Source: Catellatospora paridis
Lineage (GTDB): Bacteria; Actinomycetota; Actinomycetes; Mycobacteriales; Micromonosporaceae
Direction: 5' to 3'
NCBI RefSeq assembly: GCF_009720365.1
Contig: NZ_WBZD01000053.1
Coordinates: 1 to 51,014 of the forward strand
DNA: 51,014 bases
The first letter of the stretch is position 1; each line of letters begins with the position of its first letter. This document shows, one piece after another, positions 40,381 through 49,306 of the stretch. The notes beneath the pieces were generated by a model. That model was not told the origin of the DNA. It saw nothing but the letters and a program-made list of their open reading frames with translations, and made no database searches. The position numbers were made by a program, and so were the translations under genes.

Positions 40381-42216
40381 TCACAGCGCGGCGCGGTGGC
40401 GGGCTTGGCTGATGGCCCAGGCGGCGTTGATGAGGCCGATGTGGCTGAATGCCTGGGGGAAGTTGCCGAGTAGTTCGCCGGTGTCGGGGTCGACCTCCTC
40501 AGCGAGCAGGCCGACGTCGTTGGCGTACGCGGCGGCGCGCTCGAAGACCTCGGTGGCGCGGTTGACGCGGCCCGCCTCGGCCAGGGCGTGGGCCAGCCAG
40601 AACGTGCACAGCAGGAAGGTGCCCTCGTCGCCGGCGAGCCCGTCCACACCGCCGTCGGTGCGGTAGCGGTAGACCAGGCCCCGCTCGTCGGTGAGCCGGT
40701 CGGCGATCGCGTCGATGGTGGCCAGCATGCGCGGGTCGTCGGCGGGCAGGAAGCCCACGATCGGCATCATCAGGCACGACGCGTCGAGGTCGGTGGAGCC
40801 GAAGTACTGCGTGAACGCACCGGCGGCGGAGCTCCAGCCCTCGCGCAGCACCCGCTCGCGGATCTCGTCGCGGACCGCGGACCAGGCCGGCACCCGGTCC
40901 TGCGCCTGCAGCCGGTCGGCCAGCGCGATCGCCCGGTCCAGGGCCACCCAGCACATCACCTTCGAGTAGACGAAGTGCCGGGGCTCCCCCCGCACCTCCC
41001 AGATGCCGTGGTCGGGCTCGCGGCAGCGGACCACGGCCGTGTCGGCCAGCGCGACCAGGAACGCGCGCATGTCCTCGTCCATCTCGGAGATCTTGTCGGC
41101 GAGCCGGTGGGCCGCGCCGAGCAGCTCGCCATACACGTCGATCTGGTGCTGGTTCCAGGCCCCGTTGCCGACCCGCACCGGGCGGCTGTCGCGCCAGCCC
41201 CGCAGGTGGGGCAGGGTGCGTTCGGTCAGATCGTGTTCGCCGTTGACCCCGAACATGATCTGCAGCGGGTCGTTTGGGCCGACCGCGCCCGCCGCTGCGG
41301 TGGTCATGAAGGTGAAGAAGTCACCGGCCTCGTCGGGGCAGGCGGCGACCCAGAGTGCCTCCATGGTGAAGCTGGCGTCGCGCACCCACGCGAATCGGTA
41401 GTCCCAGTTGCGCTCGCCGCCGATGCTCTCGGGCAGCGAGGTGGTCGGCGCGGCGACGATCGCGCCACTGGGCCGGAAGGTCAGCCCCTGCAGCACCCGG
41501 CCGCTGTGGTGCACCAGCTCGCGCCACGGCCCCTCGTAGTTCTGGTGCAACTTCGACCAGGCCCGCCAGGCCTGCACGGTGACCGTCATCCAGTCGGCGA
41601 TCTCCTCCTGCGCCCAGATGCGGGCCGGTTCCAGCCCCCACGTCGAGCGGTGCAGGGCGAACCACAGCTCGTCGCCGACGCGCAGCGTCACCTCCCCGTA
41701 CGCACTGCCGGCGGCGCAGGTCAGCGGCATCGGGCTGGACAGCATCAGCCACTCGGGCCCGCCACGGACGTTGAGCCCGCCCGGCACCTGCGACATCAGC
41801 GGGCGCAGCAGGCCGTACTCGGCACGGGGCTCGAACCGCAGGCGCATCGGGACCTCGCCGTCGCGGCAGCTCACGGCGCGCACCAGCATGTGCGGCGCGC
41901 CGACGCCCAGGGAGTGGCCGTGCGGGTGCTCGTTCGGGCCCACCGCCATCGCGTCGGTGACCGCGAGCGTGCCGGTCGGGGTGTGGAAGGTCGTCTCCAG
42001 CACGAGCGTCTGGTCCAGGTAGCGCCGGGTGGCGGTGAACGGGCCGAGCGGCCTGATGGACCAGTGACCGGCGTCGTCGTCGAGCAGCCGGCCGAACACC
42101 GACGGGCTGTCGAAACGGGGGCAGCACAGCCAGTCGACCGAGCCGTGCCGGGTGACCAGCGCCGCGGTATGGCAGTCCGACAGCAGGGCATGGTCGGCGA
42201 TCGGCACGCCGCTCAT
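40381..42216 (-). CDS. GH15-family glycoside hydrolase (glucoamylase/trehalase type)
   Basis: This 611-residue cytoplasmic protein starts at ATG 42216. The opening PIADHALLSDCHTAALVTRH and GSVDWLCCPRFDSPSVFGRL is the usual start of bacterial GH15 proteins. The (alpha/alpha)6 barrel begins near residue 240, with the sugar-binding ERNWDYRFAWVRDASFTMEA. Acidic residues in the C-terminal part, including those in DEGTFLLCTFWLAHALAEAG, are positioned as the catalytic pair. Actinobacterial members split trehalose or alpha-1,4 glucosides. Which one cannot be told here. It is preceded by a same-direction unknown gene with only 4 bases between. Confidence 0.93.
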   Translation of the reverse strand: MSGVPIADHALLSDCHTAALVTRHGSVDWLCCPRFDSPSVFGRLLDDDAGHWSIRPLGPFTATRRYLDQTLVLETTFHTPTGTLAVTDAMAVGPNEHPHGHSLGVGAPHMLVRAVSCRDGEVPMRLRFEPRAEYGLLRPLMSQVPGGLNVRGGPEWLMLSSPMPLTCAAGSAYGEVTLRVGDELWFALHRSTWGLEPARIWAQEEIADWMTVTVQAWRAWSKLHQNYEGPWRELVHHSGRVLQGLTFRPSGAIVAAPTTSLPESIGGERNWDYRFAWVRDASFTMEALWVAACPDEAGDFFTFMTTAAAGAVGPNDPLQIMFGVNGEHDLTERTLPHLRGWRDSRPVRVGNGAWNQHQIDVYGELLGAAHRLADKISEMDEDMRAFLVALADTAVVRCREPDHGIWEVRGEPRHFVYSKVMCWVALDRAIALADRLQAQDRVPAWSAVRDEIRERVLREGWSSAAGAFTQYFGSTDLDASCLMMPIVGFLPADDPRMLATIDAIADRLTDERGLVYRYRTDGGVDGLAGDEGTFLLCTFWLAHALAEAGRVNRATEVFERAAAYANDVGLLAEEVDPDTGELLGNFPQAFSHIGLINAAWAISQARHRAAL

Positions 42217-42220
42217 CGGC

Positions 42221-43027
42221 TCAGCCTCCGGAGTAGGCGGCGACCCGCTCCGGATCGACGCCCGCGGCCAGGCACTCGGCCACGGCCTCCTGGCGCGCCG
42301 ACTCCCAGTGGCTGCGGCGCGCGGCGAGGGCCGCCGCGATCGCCGCCAGCTCCCGCACGGAACGGGAGTCGGCGTCCGACGGCGGATTGGTGCGGGCCGC
42401 GTCCAAGGCGCCCGCGATCGCGTCCGGCTCCGCCTCGGCCAGCTCCGCGATCTCGTCGAGGTCCCACTCGTGGTGCACGACCAGGTTGGCCGCGTACAGG
42501 TTGCGGTTGGCCGCCACCACGTCCAGGTGATAGCTGCTGAAACGCACCATGTCGGTTGCCTTGTGCACCCGGGTCAGCGGGTCGGGCGGCAGCATGAGCT
42601 CGGCTTCGCGCAGGTGGTGCACCGCGGTGGCGCGGGCCTCGGACAGCAGGTCGCGCAGCTCGTTGGCCAGCTGCTGGCGGTGCAGCAGCTCGTGCCCGGC
42701 GTCGTAGAGGTGCTGCGGGGCGTGCTGCGGGGCGGTCGACCACTCGGCGATCAGGCGCACCCGTCTCTCGTCGGCGCGGTGGCCGCAGATCACCTCGGCC
42801 AGGTCCTCCGTGGTCCAGTCGCGGTTGCCGTGCAGGTAGGCCGCCGCCTCGTCGCGGGCGCGCAGCGCCGTGCCGTAGGCCTGGCGGATGTCCGCGCTCA
42901 CGGTGCACGCCCGCAGCGCGCCCGAGGTGGTGCCGAGCGCCTGCACGGCCCGCAGATCAGACCGGAGCCGGGAGACATTGATATGGGCCAGCGGGTCGCT
43001 GCCGACGCCCGCCCGCGTCGCGTCCAT
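42221..43027 (-). CDS. Helical protein of unknown function, operon partner of GH15
   Basis: This 268-residue protein starts at ATG 43027. It is almost entirely helical with many His and Arg residues (HELLHRQQLANELRDLLSEA; VVHHEWDLDEIAELAEAE), with no signal peptide, membrane helix or known catalytic motif. The spacing of 4 bases to the GH15 start shows they are cotranscribed. No family recognised. Confidence 0.8.
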   Translation of the reverse strand: MDATRAGVGSDPLAHINVSRLRSDLRAVQALGTTSGALRACTVSADIRQAYGTALRARDEAAAYLHGNRDWTTEDLAEVICGHRADERRVRLIAEWSTAPQHAPQHLYDAGHELLHRQQLANELRDLLSEARATAVHHLREAELMLPPDPLTRVHKATDMVRFSSYHLDVVAANRNLYAANLVVHHEWDLDEIAELAEAEPDAIAGALDAARTNPPSDADSRSVRELAAIAAALAARRSHWESARQEAVAECLAAGVDPERVAAYSGG

Positions 43028-43325
43028 CTTTGCAGCGTACGCCCCTCGGCGGCGGGCCGGTGGCCGGTCGACTCAAGGCGCCGTCCGGCCCTCCCGCAGC
43101 GCGCCCGAGGTGCGGACCCTCCCTCGGCGGTCGGCCGGCGGCTTGCCGAGCCGGCGCGGGACGCCCTCGGTCCGAGCCATTGACGCCCGTTTGCACATCC
43201 GAAGAAATATTTCAGTGTATGGATTGACCGCGAAGCTCTCCGCCGTCCATGATGTTCGACAAACGTCGATGGGCCCATCGCCGCTCCTCCTGGTAAACAC
43301 CCCCCACCATGAAAGGAGGCGGACA

Positions 43326-43736
43326 GTGGCTGCCCTCACCGGAACGATGTCCTGGTTCTGCTGCGGCAACTCCTGGGGTCCGTGCGGCACCGCCGGGCAC
43401 GGCGCGTGCGGCACCTGCAACAGCGGGAGCTACCAGCACGCCTGGCCGAACGCCTCGGCCGCCTGTTTCAACATCACCCGGCCGGACACCTGCGGCGTCA
43501 GCATGACCCGCCGCGGCTGCGGCTTCCGGCACTACACCACCAACCGCTGCAACGGAAAGCGCATCGGCACCACCATCGCCGACTGCGGCCCGCAGACCGA
43601 CCTGTGGTGCGGCGAGCGCGCCTGCTGCGGCTCGGTATGCGGGACCAACCGCATCGTCGACCTCACCCCGGCCGCCTACAGCCAGATCGCCAGCCTCTCC
43701 TCCGGCCTGCAGCCCTGCAGCGTCGACACCGTGTGA
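43326..43736 (+). CDS. Cysteine-rich small protein (15 Cys), possible MauE client
   Basis: This 136-residue protein starts at GTG 43326 after a strong AAAGGAGG (43312-43319). It has 15 cysteines in CC, CxxC and CxC-like groups (MSWFCCGNSWGPCG; GERACCGSVCG) and no signal peptide of its own. The density and spacing faintly recall the methylamine dehydrogenase light chain, which has six disulfides and needs MauE for them. A MauE-like gene lies two genes downstream. Export without a signal could occur by riding with the TAT protein encoded next. That idea is inference. The 298 bases before it show no other gene. Confidence 0.82.
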   Translation: MAALTGTMSWFCCGNSWGPCGTAGHGACGTCNSGSYQHAWPNASAACFNITRPDTCGVSMTRRGCGFRHYTTNRCNGKRIGTTIADCGPQTDLWCGERACCGSVCGTNRIVDLTPAAYSQIASLSSGLQPCSVDTV

Positions 43737-43750
43737 ACGGGGGCACCGAG

Positions 43751-44353
43751 ATGACCGAGACCATCGACCGTCGCCGCCTGCTCACCTCCGCCGTCGTCGG
43801 CAGCGCCGCCCTGGCCGGCGCGACCGCGCTCGGCTCGCTGGCGCCGGAGGCCGCCTTCGCCGCCGGTGACCAGGCGGTCGAGCCAGGCGCCCCCGACCCC
43901 AACTTCGCCGAGGGCCGCATCACCGGCATCAGCGCCGGGATGCTGTTCGTGACCGGCTCCGACCTGGCGCTGTGGCGCATCCGGATCACCGGCGGCACCA
44001 GCATCTGGAAGCTGCGCCCCACCACGTTCGACCAGGTCACCGTCGGCGACGGCCTGTACGCCCGCGGCCTCCGCCTGCCCGACGGCACCCTGGCCGCCGA
44101 CTCGGTGTGGGTGAACATCGTCAACGTGCACGCCCACATCGCCGCCATCGGCCGCAACGTGCTGCACCTGGACCACAAGGGCAAGCGCATCGTCGGCCAC
44201 CTGGTGCCCGGCACCTCGGCCGCCCGCTACAACAACACCCCGGCCGTGGCCGACATGTCCCTGCTGCGCGTCGGCAAGCACGTCCAGGTCATCGGCGCCT
44301 GGGTGCCCGACACCAACGAGGTCGAGATCGCGACCGTGTACGCGGCCGCCTGA
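43751..44353 (+). CDS. TAT-exported DUF5666-like protein
   Basis: This 200-residue protein starts at ATG 43751. The twin-arginine signal is TIDRRRLLTSAVVGSAALAG, cleaved near AFAAG at about residue 38. The mature part is a series of short beta strands (EGRITGISAGMLFVTGSDLA; FDQVTVGDGLYARGLRLPDG) typical of the OB-like DUF5666 fold. TAT export implies folding or cofactor loading in the cytoplasm first. It lies 14 bases after the Cys-rich gene, in the same unit as the MauE gene. Confidence 0.85.
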   Translation: MTETIDRRRLLTSAVVGSAALAGATALGSLAPEAAFAAGDQAVEPGAPDPNFAEGRITGISAGMLFVTGSDLALWRIRITGGTSIWKLRPTTFDQVTVGDGLYARGLRLPDGTLAADSVWVNIVNVHAHIAAIGRNVLHLDHKGKRIVGHLVPGTSAARYNNTPAVADMSLLRVGKHVQVIGAWVPDTNEVEIATVYAAA

Positions 44354-44471
44354 CCGAGCGGTGCCGGCCGGACCACCCGGCCGGCGCCGCCGACGAACCC
44401 GGGCGGACGCCCCCGACCCCCGAGCGTCCGCCCGCTCCCCCGACGACACCCTTCGACACCCCGGAGGATCG

Positions 44472-45359
44472 ATGATCTCGTGGATCGCGCCGCTGCAGCC
44501 GCTGCTGCTCGGCCTCGTGCTGCTCTGGTCGGCCCGGTTGAAGCTGCTCTCCCCGCACGCCGCCGCCGCGGCCGGGCGCAGCGCGCTGGCCCGACTCGTC
44601 GGCGAAGGACGCGCGCTACCCGCATACCGGCTGGTCGGCGGCGTAGAGGCAGCGCTCGGGCTGGTCCTGCTGGCCCCACCCGCAGTGCCCGCCGAAGCGC
44701 TGGCCTCCGCCGCGCTGTCGCTCGGCTTCGCCGGCTACCTGGCGTACGCCCGCCTCGCCGCGCCCGACTCGTCGTGCGGCTGCCTGTCCGCGACCCGCAC
44801 GCCGGTGCGGTGGCGCTCGTTCGCCCGCACCGGCGGCCTGCTGGCCGCGAGCCTGCTCGCACTGCCCGCGAGCGCGTCCTGGTTCGACGTGCTGCGGACC
44901 CGGCCGCTGCCGGCCGTGGCACTGCTGCTGGCCGAGGTGGCCGTGCTGGTCGCCCTCTCCCCCGAACTCGACCGCCACTGGCTCGACCCGCTGCGCCAGC
45001 TCAAGGTCCGGCTCACCCGGCCGCTGCCCGCGGGCGGGTTCGAGGTGCCGCTGGACTCCACGGTGGAGCAGCTGCACCGCAGCCCGGTGTGGCGGGAGAC
45101 CGCCGCGCTGCTCACGTCTGACCTGCGCGAACACTGGGACGACGACGAGTGGCGCATCCTGATCTTCACCGCCCGCCACGCCGGGCAGGAGGCCTCCGCG
45201 GTGTACGCCGTGCCCCGCCAGCGCTACCAGCCCGCCGCGGTGCGGGTGGTCCTGGTCGACGAGCCCACCGGCCGGGTCCTACTCAGCCTGCAGTCCCCTC
45301 CCGACGCCCCCGAGCCGGACTGGGTCCGCGCTTCCCCGGCCACCGCGGCAGCCTATTGA
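44472..45359 (+). CDS. MauE/DoxX-like membrane protein with C-terminal soluble domain
   Basis: This 295-residue protein starts at ATG 44472 behind CGGAGG. The first 170 residues are four to five membrane helices, and a loop bears a pair of cysteines, SSCGCLSA, as in MauE, the protein needed with MauD for disulfide formation in methylamine dehydrogenase. From residue 175 there is a cytoplasmic-looking domain (HWDDDEWRILIFTARHAGQE) not found in MauE. No MauD is adjacent. It probably supplies thiol oxidation for the Cys-rich neighbour. The stop overlaps a long hairpin. Confidence 0.82.
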   Translation: MISWIAPLQPLLLGLVLLWSARLKLLSPHAAAAAGRSALARLVGEGRALPAYRLVGGVEAALGLVLLAPPAVPAEALASAALSLGFAGYLAYARLAAPDSSCGCLSATRTPVRWRSFARTGGLLAASLLALPASASWFDVLRTRPLPAVALLLAEVAVLVALSPELDRHWLDPLRQLKVRLTRPLPAGGFEVPLDSTVEQLHRSPVWRETAALLTSDLREHWDDDEWRILIFTARHAGQEASAVYAVPRQRYQPAAVRVVLVDEPTGRVLLSLQSPPDAPEPDWVRASPATAAAY

Positions 45360-45424
45360 AGATCGCTGTCTCGTGCCGAAATCTGCGGTCTGGCCTCAGA
45401 TTTCGGCACGAGACGGCGATCTTC
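45358..45424. terminator. 28-bp near-perfect hairpin at the MauE stop codon
   Basis: Arms 45358-45385 and 45397-45424 are complementary over 28 bases with one G-T pair, around an 11-base loop (CGGTCTGGCCT). It begins within the stop codon. It lacks a T-run. It is long and AT-richer than its surroundings, so it may be a dispersed palindromic element doubling as terminator. Confidence 0.8.
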
Positions 45425-45618
45425 GCGGGTGGTCGGACGGCCGTCCGGCGTGGAATCCGTTTTCCCGAAGAGTGGGCTCCTGGCAGCGCGGCGGGTTTCG
45501 GTGGTGTGAACTGTAGGAACGAGCGCAGCGTCGGGCTCTCGCGGCGACCACCCCCGCCGCCTCACCGCGTCGCGCTCCCCACCCCGAGTCGCGTACGCCG
45601 CGACCTCCGGGAGTCACC

Positions 45619-46056
45619 GTGCTCGCTACCGTCCCCCAGCTTCAGGCCTCCGCGCTGCGTCACGCCGCGACGGGCCTGACCACGGCCACCGCGCTACTGG
45701 CCGGACGGGGCAGGCGCACGGTCGACACGTGGCCCGGCCTGCCCGAGCTGCCCGCCGCCTGGCTGGCCGATCCCGACAACCGGGTCAGCACCGCCACCCA
45801 GCGCTTCACGGCCTACCGCCGGGGTGCCACCGAGATCCAGCTGCACTCCGTGCTCGGCTTCGACGAGGACACCCTCGAGCGGCAGATCGCCCGGATCAAT
45901 CTCGGCCGGCACCGGGTGCGGGTCAGCGCCGGCACCACCTGGCGCGGCTTCGAAGCCCGCTGGGCCTGCGACGACATCGCGCACCGGCTGGTCTGCCGCG
46001 GCCCCCAGCGCCTCGCCGACTTCCTCGACCTGCTCCTCAGCCTCGACTGGGACTGA
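45619..46056 (+). CDS. Protein of unknown function
   Basis: This 145-residue protein starts at GTG 45619. The N-terminal 30 residues are Ala/Thr-rich and weakly hydrophobic. The rest is amphipathic with Arg-rich strands (TATQRFTAYRRGATEIQLHS; RVSAGTTWRGFEARWACDDI). There is no signal peptide cleavage site or known motif. It converges on the Nudix gene with 12 bases between. Confidence 0.7.
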   Translation: MLATVPQLQASALRHAATGLTTATALLAGRGRRTVDTWPGLPELPAAWLADPDNRVSTATQRFTAYRRGATEIQLHSVLGFDEDTLERQIARINLGRHRVRVSAGTTWRGFEARWACDDIAHRLVCRGPQRLADFLDLLLSLDWD

Positions 46057-46068
46057 CGGCCCGCCGCC

Positions 46069-46500
46069 TCAGTCGAAGAGGCGGCCGAGGTGGGAGCCCT
46101 GGCCGCCGACCAGCACGTGCGCCTGCGCCAGGGGCATCCAGTACAGGTCGAAGCGGATGGGGTCGTGGGAGCCGTCGCCGGTCTCGTACGTCGTCCAGCG
46201 TTCGGGCACCTCGTCAGCGTCGACCGCGAGCTCGTAGAAGTGGCGCACGTGCACGGCGTCGGCCGAGGGGCGCGTGTCGTACTCGCCGACGCCCAGGTAG
46301 CGGACCAGGCGCAGGCCGGGCAGCTCCGTCTCCTCGTACGCCTCGCGCAGCACCGCGTCCTCGGGCAGCTCGCCGGGCCGGACGGTGCCCGCGGGCACCT
46401 GGATCCCGGCCAGCGCCAGGGTGTCGTGGTCGCCGTGGGCGAACACCACGAGCCGCCCGTCGCGCACGATGTACGCGACGACCTTGCTCACCCGCTTCAT
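46069..46500 (-). CDS. Nudix hydrolase
   Basis: This 143-residue protein starts at ATG 46500. The Nudix box is complete: GTVRPGELPEDAVLREAYEE followed by TELPG (residues about 38-62), matching Gx5Ex7REUxEE, so it should bind Mg and hydrolyse a nucleoside diphosphate linked to another group. Substrate unknown. The start overlaps the stop of the MaoC gene (ATGA), so both are one transcript. Confidence 0.93.
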   Translation of the reverse strand: MKRVSKVVAYIVRDGRLVVFAHGDHDTLALAGIQVPAGTVRPGELPEDAVLREAYEETELPGLRLVRYLGVGEYDTRPSADAVHVRHFYELAVDADEVPERWTTYETGDGSHDPIRFDLYWMPLAQAHVLVGGQGSHLGRLFD

Positions 46501-46952
46501 GCGAAGAACACCCTCGTCACCGTCTCGGCGACGCAACAGGGTTTGTCGGAGCGGTCGGTCTCGATCGTCATCCGGGCGGTGACCTGCACCCCGCCGGCGA
46601 CCTCCTCGACGGAGACGAGCGACGCGGACAGCCGCACCGACGCCCCCACCGGCACCGGCGCGGGGAAGCGCACCTTGTTCAGCCCGTAGTTGACGACCAT
46701 CCGGGCGCCCTCGAACCGGTACAGGTCACGCACCAGCAGCGGAAGCAGCGACAGCGTGAGGTATCCGTGCGCGATGGTCCCGCCGAACGGCCCGGCCGCG
46801 GCGCGCGCCGGGTCGGTGTGGATCCACTGGTCGTCGCCGGTCGCGTCGGCGAACGTGTCGACCCGTGCCTGCTCGACCGGGTGCCACGGGCCGGGCCCGA
46901 TGCTCTGCCCGACGGCCTCGGCCAAGTCGGCGGCAGAAATGAACACTCTCAC
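46497..46952 (-). CDS. MaoC-like hotdog-fold dehydratase
   Basis: This protein has 151 residues from GTG 46952, chosen because CGGAGG lies seven bases upstream. The R-specific enoyl-CoA hydratase signature is present: ATGDDQWIHTDPARAAAGPF and GGTIAHGYLTLSLLPLL, with Asp and His in the catalytic positions. It hydrates or dehydrates short acyl thioesters. It is coupled to the Nudix gene. Confidence 0.93.
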   Translation of the reverse strand: MRVFISAADLAEAVGQSIGPGPWHPVEQARVDTFADATGDDQWIHTDPARAAAGPFGGTIAHGYLTLSLLPLLVRDLYRFEGARMVVNYGLNKVRFPAPVPVGASVRLSASLVSVEEVAGGVQVTARMTIETDRSDKPCCVAETVTRVFFA

Positions 46953-47018
46953 GGCATACCTCCGGATCACGGCTGGTCCCGCAGATCCTAGAGCGCCCCG
47001 GCCGGACGCGGACGTGGA

Positions 47019-47089
47019 GATGGGCTGCCCGCGCCGTCGGGCAGCCCATCGGGGGTGGATCACGGCCCGAAGGGAGGGGGCCGCGATCC
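47019..47089 (-). terminator. Two tandem hairpins after the GH10 gene
   Basis: A perfect 13-bp stem (47019-47031 with 47038-47050, 6-base loop) follows a 12-bp stem with one mismatch (47057-47068 with 47078-47089). Both lie within 80 bases downstream of the xylanase stop on the minus strand. Two strong stems in a row suggest firm insulation of the MaoC-Nudix unit from the xylanase. Confidence 0.75.
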
Positions 47090-47097
47090 TGTGCTCA

Positions 47098-49098
47098 CTA
47101 CGGGGTGGTGCAGGCGAAGCCGCTCGCCGTGTTGCCGTCGCCGTTGGGCCGGGCGACCTGGAACCCGAACGTGGTGCTCGCGCCGGGGGCGAGGTTGCCG
47201 TTGTAGGGCGCGTTCTTCGCCGTCGCGGTCCCGCCGCTGGTGGTGATCACACCGTTCCACTGGCCGACGAGCGTGTGGTTCGGCGGCAGCGTGAACGTGA
47301 CCGTCCAGCTGGTGATCGCCGAGGTGCCGGTGTTGGTGACGGTGATCGGCTGCATGACGTAGCCGCCGTTCCACGAGGTCTGCACGGTCGCGGTGACCGA
47401 GCAGCCGCCGCCGGTGCCACCGCCGGTCGTGGTGACCGTGACGGTGTTGGACACCGCGGAGACATTGCCCGCGGCGTCGCGCGCCCGGACCTGGTAGCGG
47501 TACGACGTGTTCGCCGACAGCCCCGTGTTGCTGAACGAGGTCGTGGTCGACGTGCCGACCTGCGCGAACGTGCCGCCGGAGGTGCCGGGGGCGCGCAGGA
47601 TGTCGTAGCCGGTGACCCCGACGTTGTCGGTCGACGCGGTCCAGGTCAGGTTGGTGCTGCTGGACGTGGTGCCCGACGCGGCGAGGCTGCTCGGCGCGGT
47701 CGGGGCCTGGGTGTCGCCGGTGCCGCCGCCGGTCGTGGTGACCGTGACGGTGTTGGACACGGCCGAGGTGTTGCCGGCCGCGTCACGGGCGCGGACCTGG
47801 TAGCGGTAGGACGTGTTCGCCGACAGGCCCGTGTTGCTGAACGACGCCGTGGCCGACGTGCCCACCGACGCGAACGTCCCGCCGGAGGTGCCCGGAGCGC
47901 GCAGGATGTCGTAGCCGGTCACCGCCACGTTGTCCGTCGACGCGGTCCAGGACAGGTTCACGCTGCTCGACGTGATCCCGGAGGCGGCCAGGCTGCTCGG
48001 CGTGCTCGGGGCCTGGGTGTCCGAGGTCCCGTTGTCGAGCGCGTTGTGCACCGCCGTGTACGCCGGTTTCTGCTGGTAATTGGCGTCGTAGAGCAGTGCC
48101 GCGCCCTCGCTGGGGAAGGTGTCCGGGACCCAGGAGTACTTGTCGGTGAAGCCCCAGATGGTGACGCCCGCGCAGGCCGTCACCGCGAGGCAGGCGTTGA
48201 TCACGTTGCCGTAGTAGGTCGCCTGGGTGGCGTCCTTGGCCGCCGTCCGCGGCATCTGGATGCGCACGTCGAGCTCGGTGACCCGGACCTGCACGCCCAG
48301 CGCCGCGAAGCGCTGCATGTTCTGCTGCAGGTCGCTCGGGAAGCCGTACTGCGTGGCCAGGTGACCCTGGAAGCCGACGCAGTCGACCGGCACGTTCTGC
48401 GCCCGCAGCGACTGGACCAGGTTGTACATCGCGGTGCTCTTGGCGTTGATGCCCTCGACGTTGTAGTCGTTGATGCACAGGCGGGCGTCAGGGTCGGCGG
48501 CACGGGCGTAGCGGAATGCGTCCGCGATGAAGCTCTGACCCAGCGTGTTGTACCAGAAGCTGGACCGGAAGCCGCCGTTCTCGTCGAACACCTCGTTCAC
48601 CACGTCCCACGACACCACGGACGCGTTGTTCGCGTAGCGGCCGACCAGCGTCGCGATGTGGTCCTGCATGGCGGTGCGCATCGCGGTCGCGCCCAGGCCC
48701 TGCACCCAGCCGGGGGTCTGGCTGTGCCACACCAGGGTGTGCCCGTGGACCTGCTGGTTGTTCGCGGCCGCGAACGCGACGATCTGGTCCGCGCCGCTGA
48801 AGTTCCAGTTGTTGTCCGACGACTCGGTGGTGTCCCACTTCATCACGTTCTCAGCCGTGATCTGGCTGAACTCGGTCTGCGCGATGGTGCGGTAGGCGGC
48901 CTCGTTGGCCAGTGGGCTGGTGGCCGCCGCGAAGCCGATGAACTTGCCCCGGGCCGCGGCGTGGGTGCGCAGGGGCCCGGAGGCGCTGGCGGGCGAGGCC
49001 GACAGCACCGGCACGGCGAACGCCGACAGCAGCGCCACCACGGCGAGCTGGACGAGGCGGCGGCGTGCTCTGTGGACGGGGACGCGTGGGGGCGTCAT
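47098..49098 (-). CDS. Secreted GH10 xylanase with two FN3 domains and CBM2
   Basis: The protein has 666 residues from ATG 49098. The ATG at 49113 overlaps the GAGGAGG ribosome site and is rejected. The signal peptide is residues 1-40. The GH10 barrel is 45-355, with acid/base Glu169 in WDVVNEVFDE and nucleophile Glu275 in VTELDVRI. Two near-identical fibronectin type III modules (about 362-455 and 456-548) are followed by a Thr/Gly linker and a cellulose-binding CBM2 (SVTATVQTSWNGGYVMQPIT ... NGNLAPGASTTFGFQVARPN) at the C-terminus. It cuts beta-1,4-xylan outside the cell. The adjacent LacI regulator and operators suggest sugar control. Confidence 0.95.
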   Translation of the reverse strand: MTPPRVPVHRARRRLVQLAVVALLSAFAVPVLSASPASASGPLRTHAAARGKFIGFAAATSPLANEAAYRTIAQTEFSQITAENVMKWDTTESSDNNWNFSGADQIVAFAAANNQQVHGHTLVWHSQTPGWVQGLGATAMRTAMQDHIATLVGRYANNASVVSWDVVNEVFDENGGFRSSFWYNTLGQSFIADAFRYARAADPDARLCINDYNVEGINAKSTAMYNLVQSLRAQNVPVDCVGFQGHLATQYGFPSDLQQNMQRFAALGVQVRVTELDVRIQMPRTAAKDATQATYYGNVINACLAVTACAGVTIWGFTDKYSWVPDTFPSEGAALLYDANYQQKPAYTAVHNALDNGTSDTQAPSTPSSLAASGITSSSVNLSWTASTDNVAVTGYDILRAPGTSGGTFASVGTSATASFSNTGLSANTSYRYQVRARDAAGNTSAVSNTVTVTTTGGGTGDTQAPTAPSSLAASGTTSSSTNLTWTASTDNVGVTGYDILRAPGTSGGTFAQVGTSTTTSFSNTGLSANTSYRYQVRARDAAGNVSAVSNTVTVTTTGGGTGGGCSVTATVQTSWNGGYVMQPITVTNTGTSAITSWTVTFTLPPNHTLVGQWNGVITTSGGTATAKNAPYNGNLAPGASTTFGFQVARPNGDGNTASGFACTTP

Positions 49099-49235
49099 GG
49101 GTGTCCTCCTCATGATGGCGGAGCGTCAGTGCGGTGCCCCGGAGTGCCTCGCGCGCGTGGGACGGTGCGGCGTCTGGTCCGGGCAGGGGACGCCGGCGAT
49201 TGAGGACACTCGGTATAGGACACGGCACACATCGA

Positions 49236-49249
49236 TGGAAGCGCTCCCA
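49236..49249. promoter_or_regulatory. LacI-type operator upstream of xylanase
   Basis: TGGAAGCGCTCCCA is a near-palindrome centred on CG and close to the TGGGAGCGCTCCCA consensus of actinomycete CebR-like LacI regulators. It lies 138-151 bases before the GH10 start, where a repressor could block the promoter. Confidence 0.7.
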
Positions 49250-49280
49250 ATCCTGCGCCCCGCCATCGGGTTAAGTCAAT

Positions 49281-49294
49281 AACTTCCGGAAACT
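49281..49294. promoter_or_regulatory. Second palindrome, AACTTCCGGAAACT
   Basis: A palindrome centred on CCGG just after the LacI stop and before the xylanase promoter region. CGGAAATATACCGGAA at 50436-50451, upstream of the LacI gene, has a related CCGGAA core. It may be a site for the adjacent LacI protein or another regulator. Confidence 0.4.
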
Positions 49295-49306
49295 ATCGAC
49301 CGGAAC

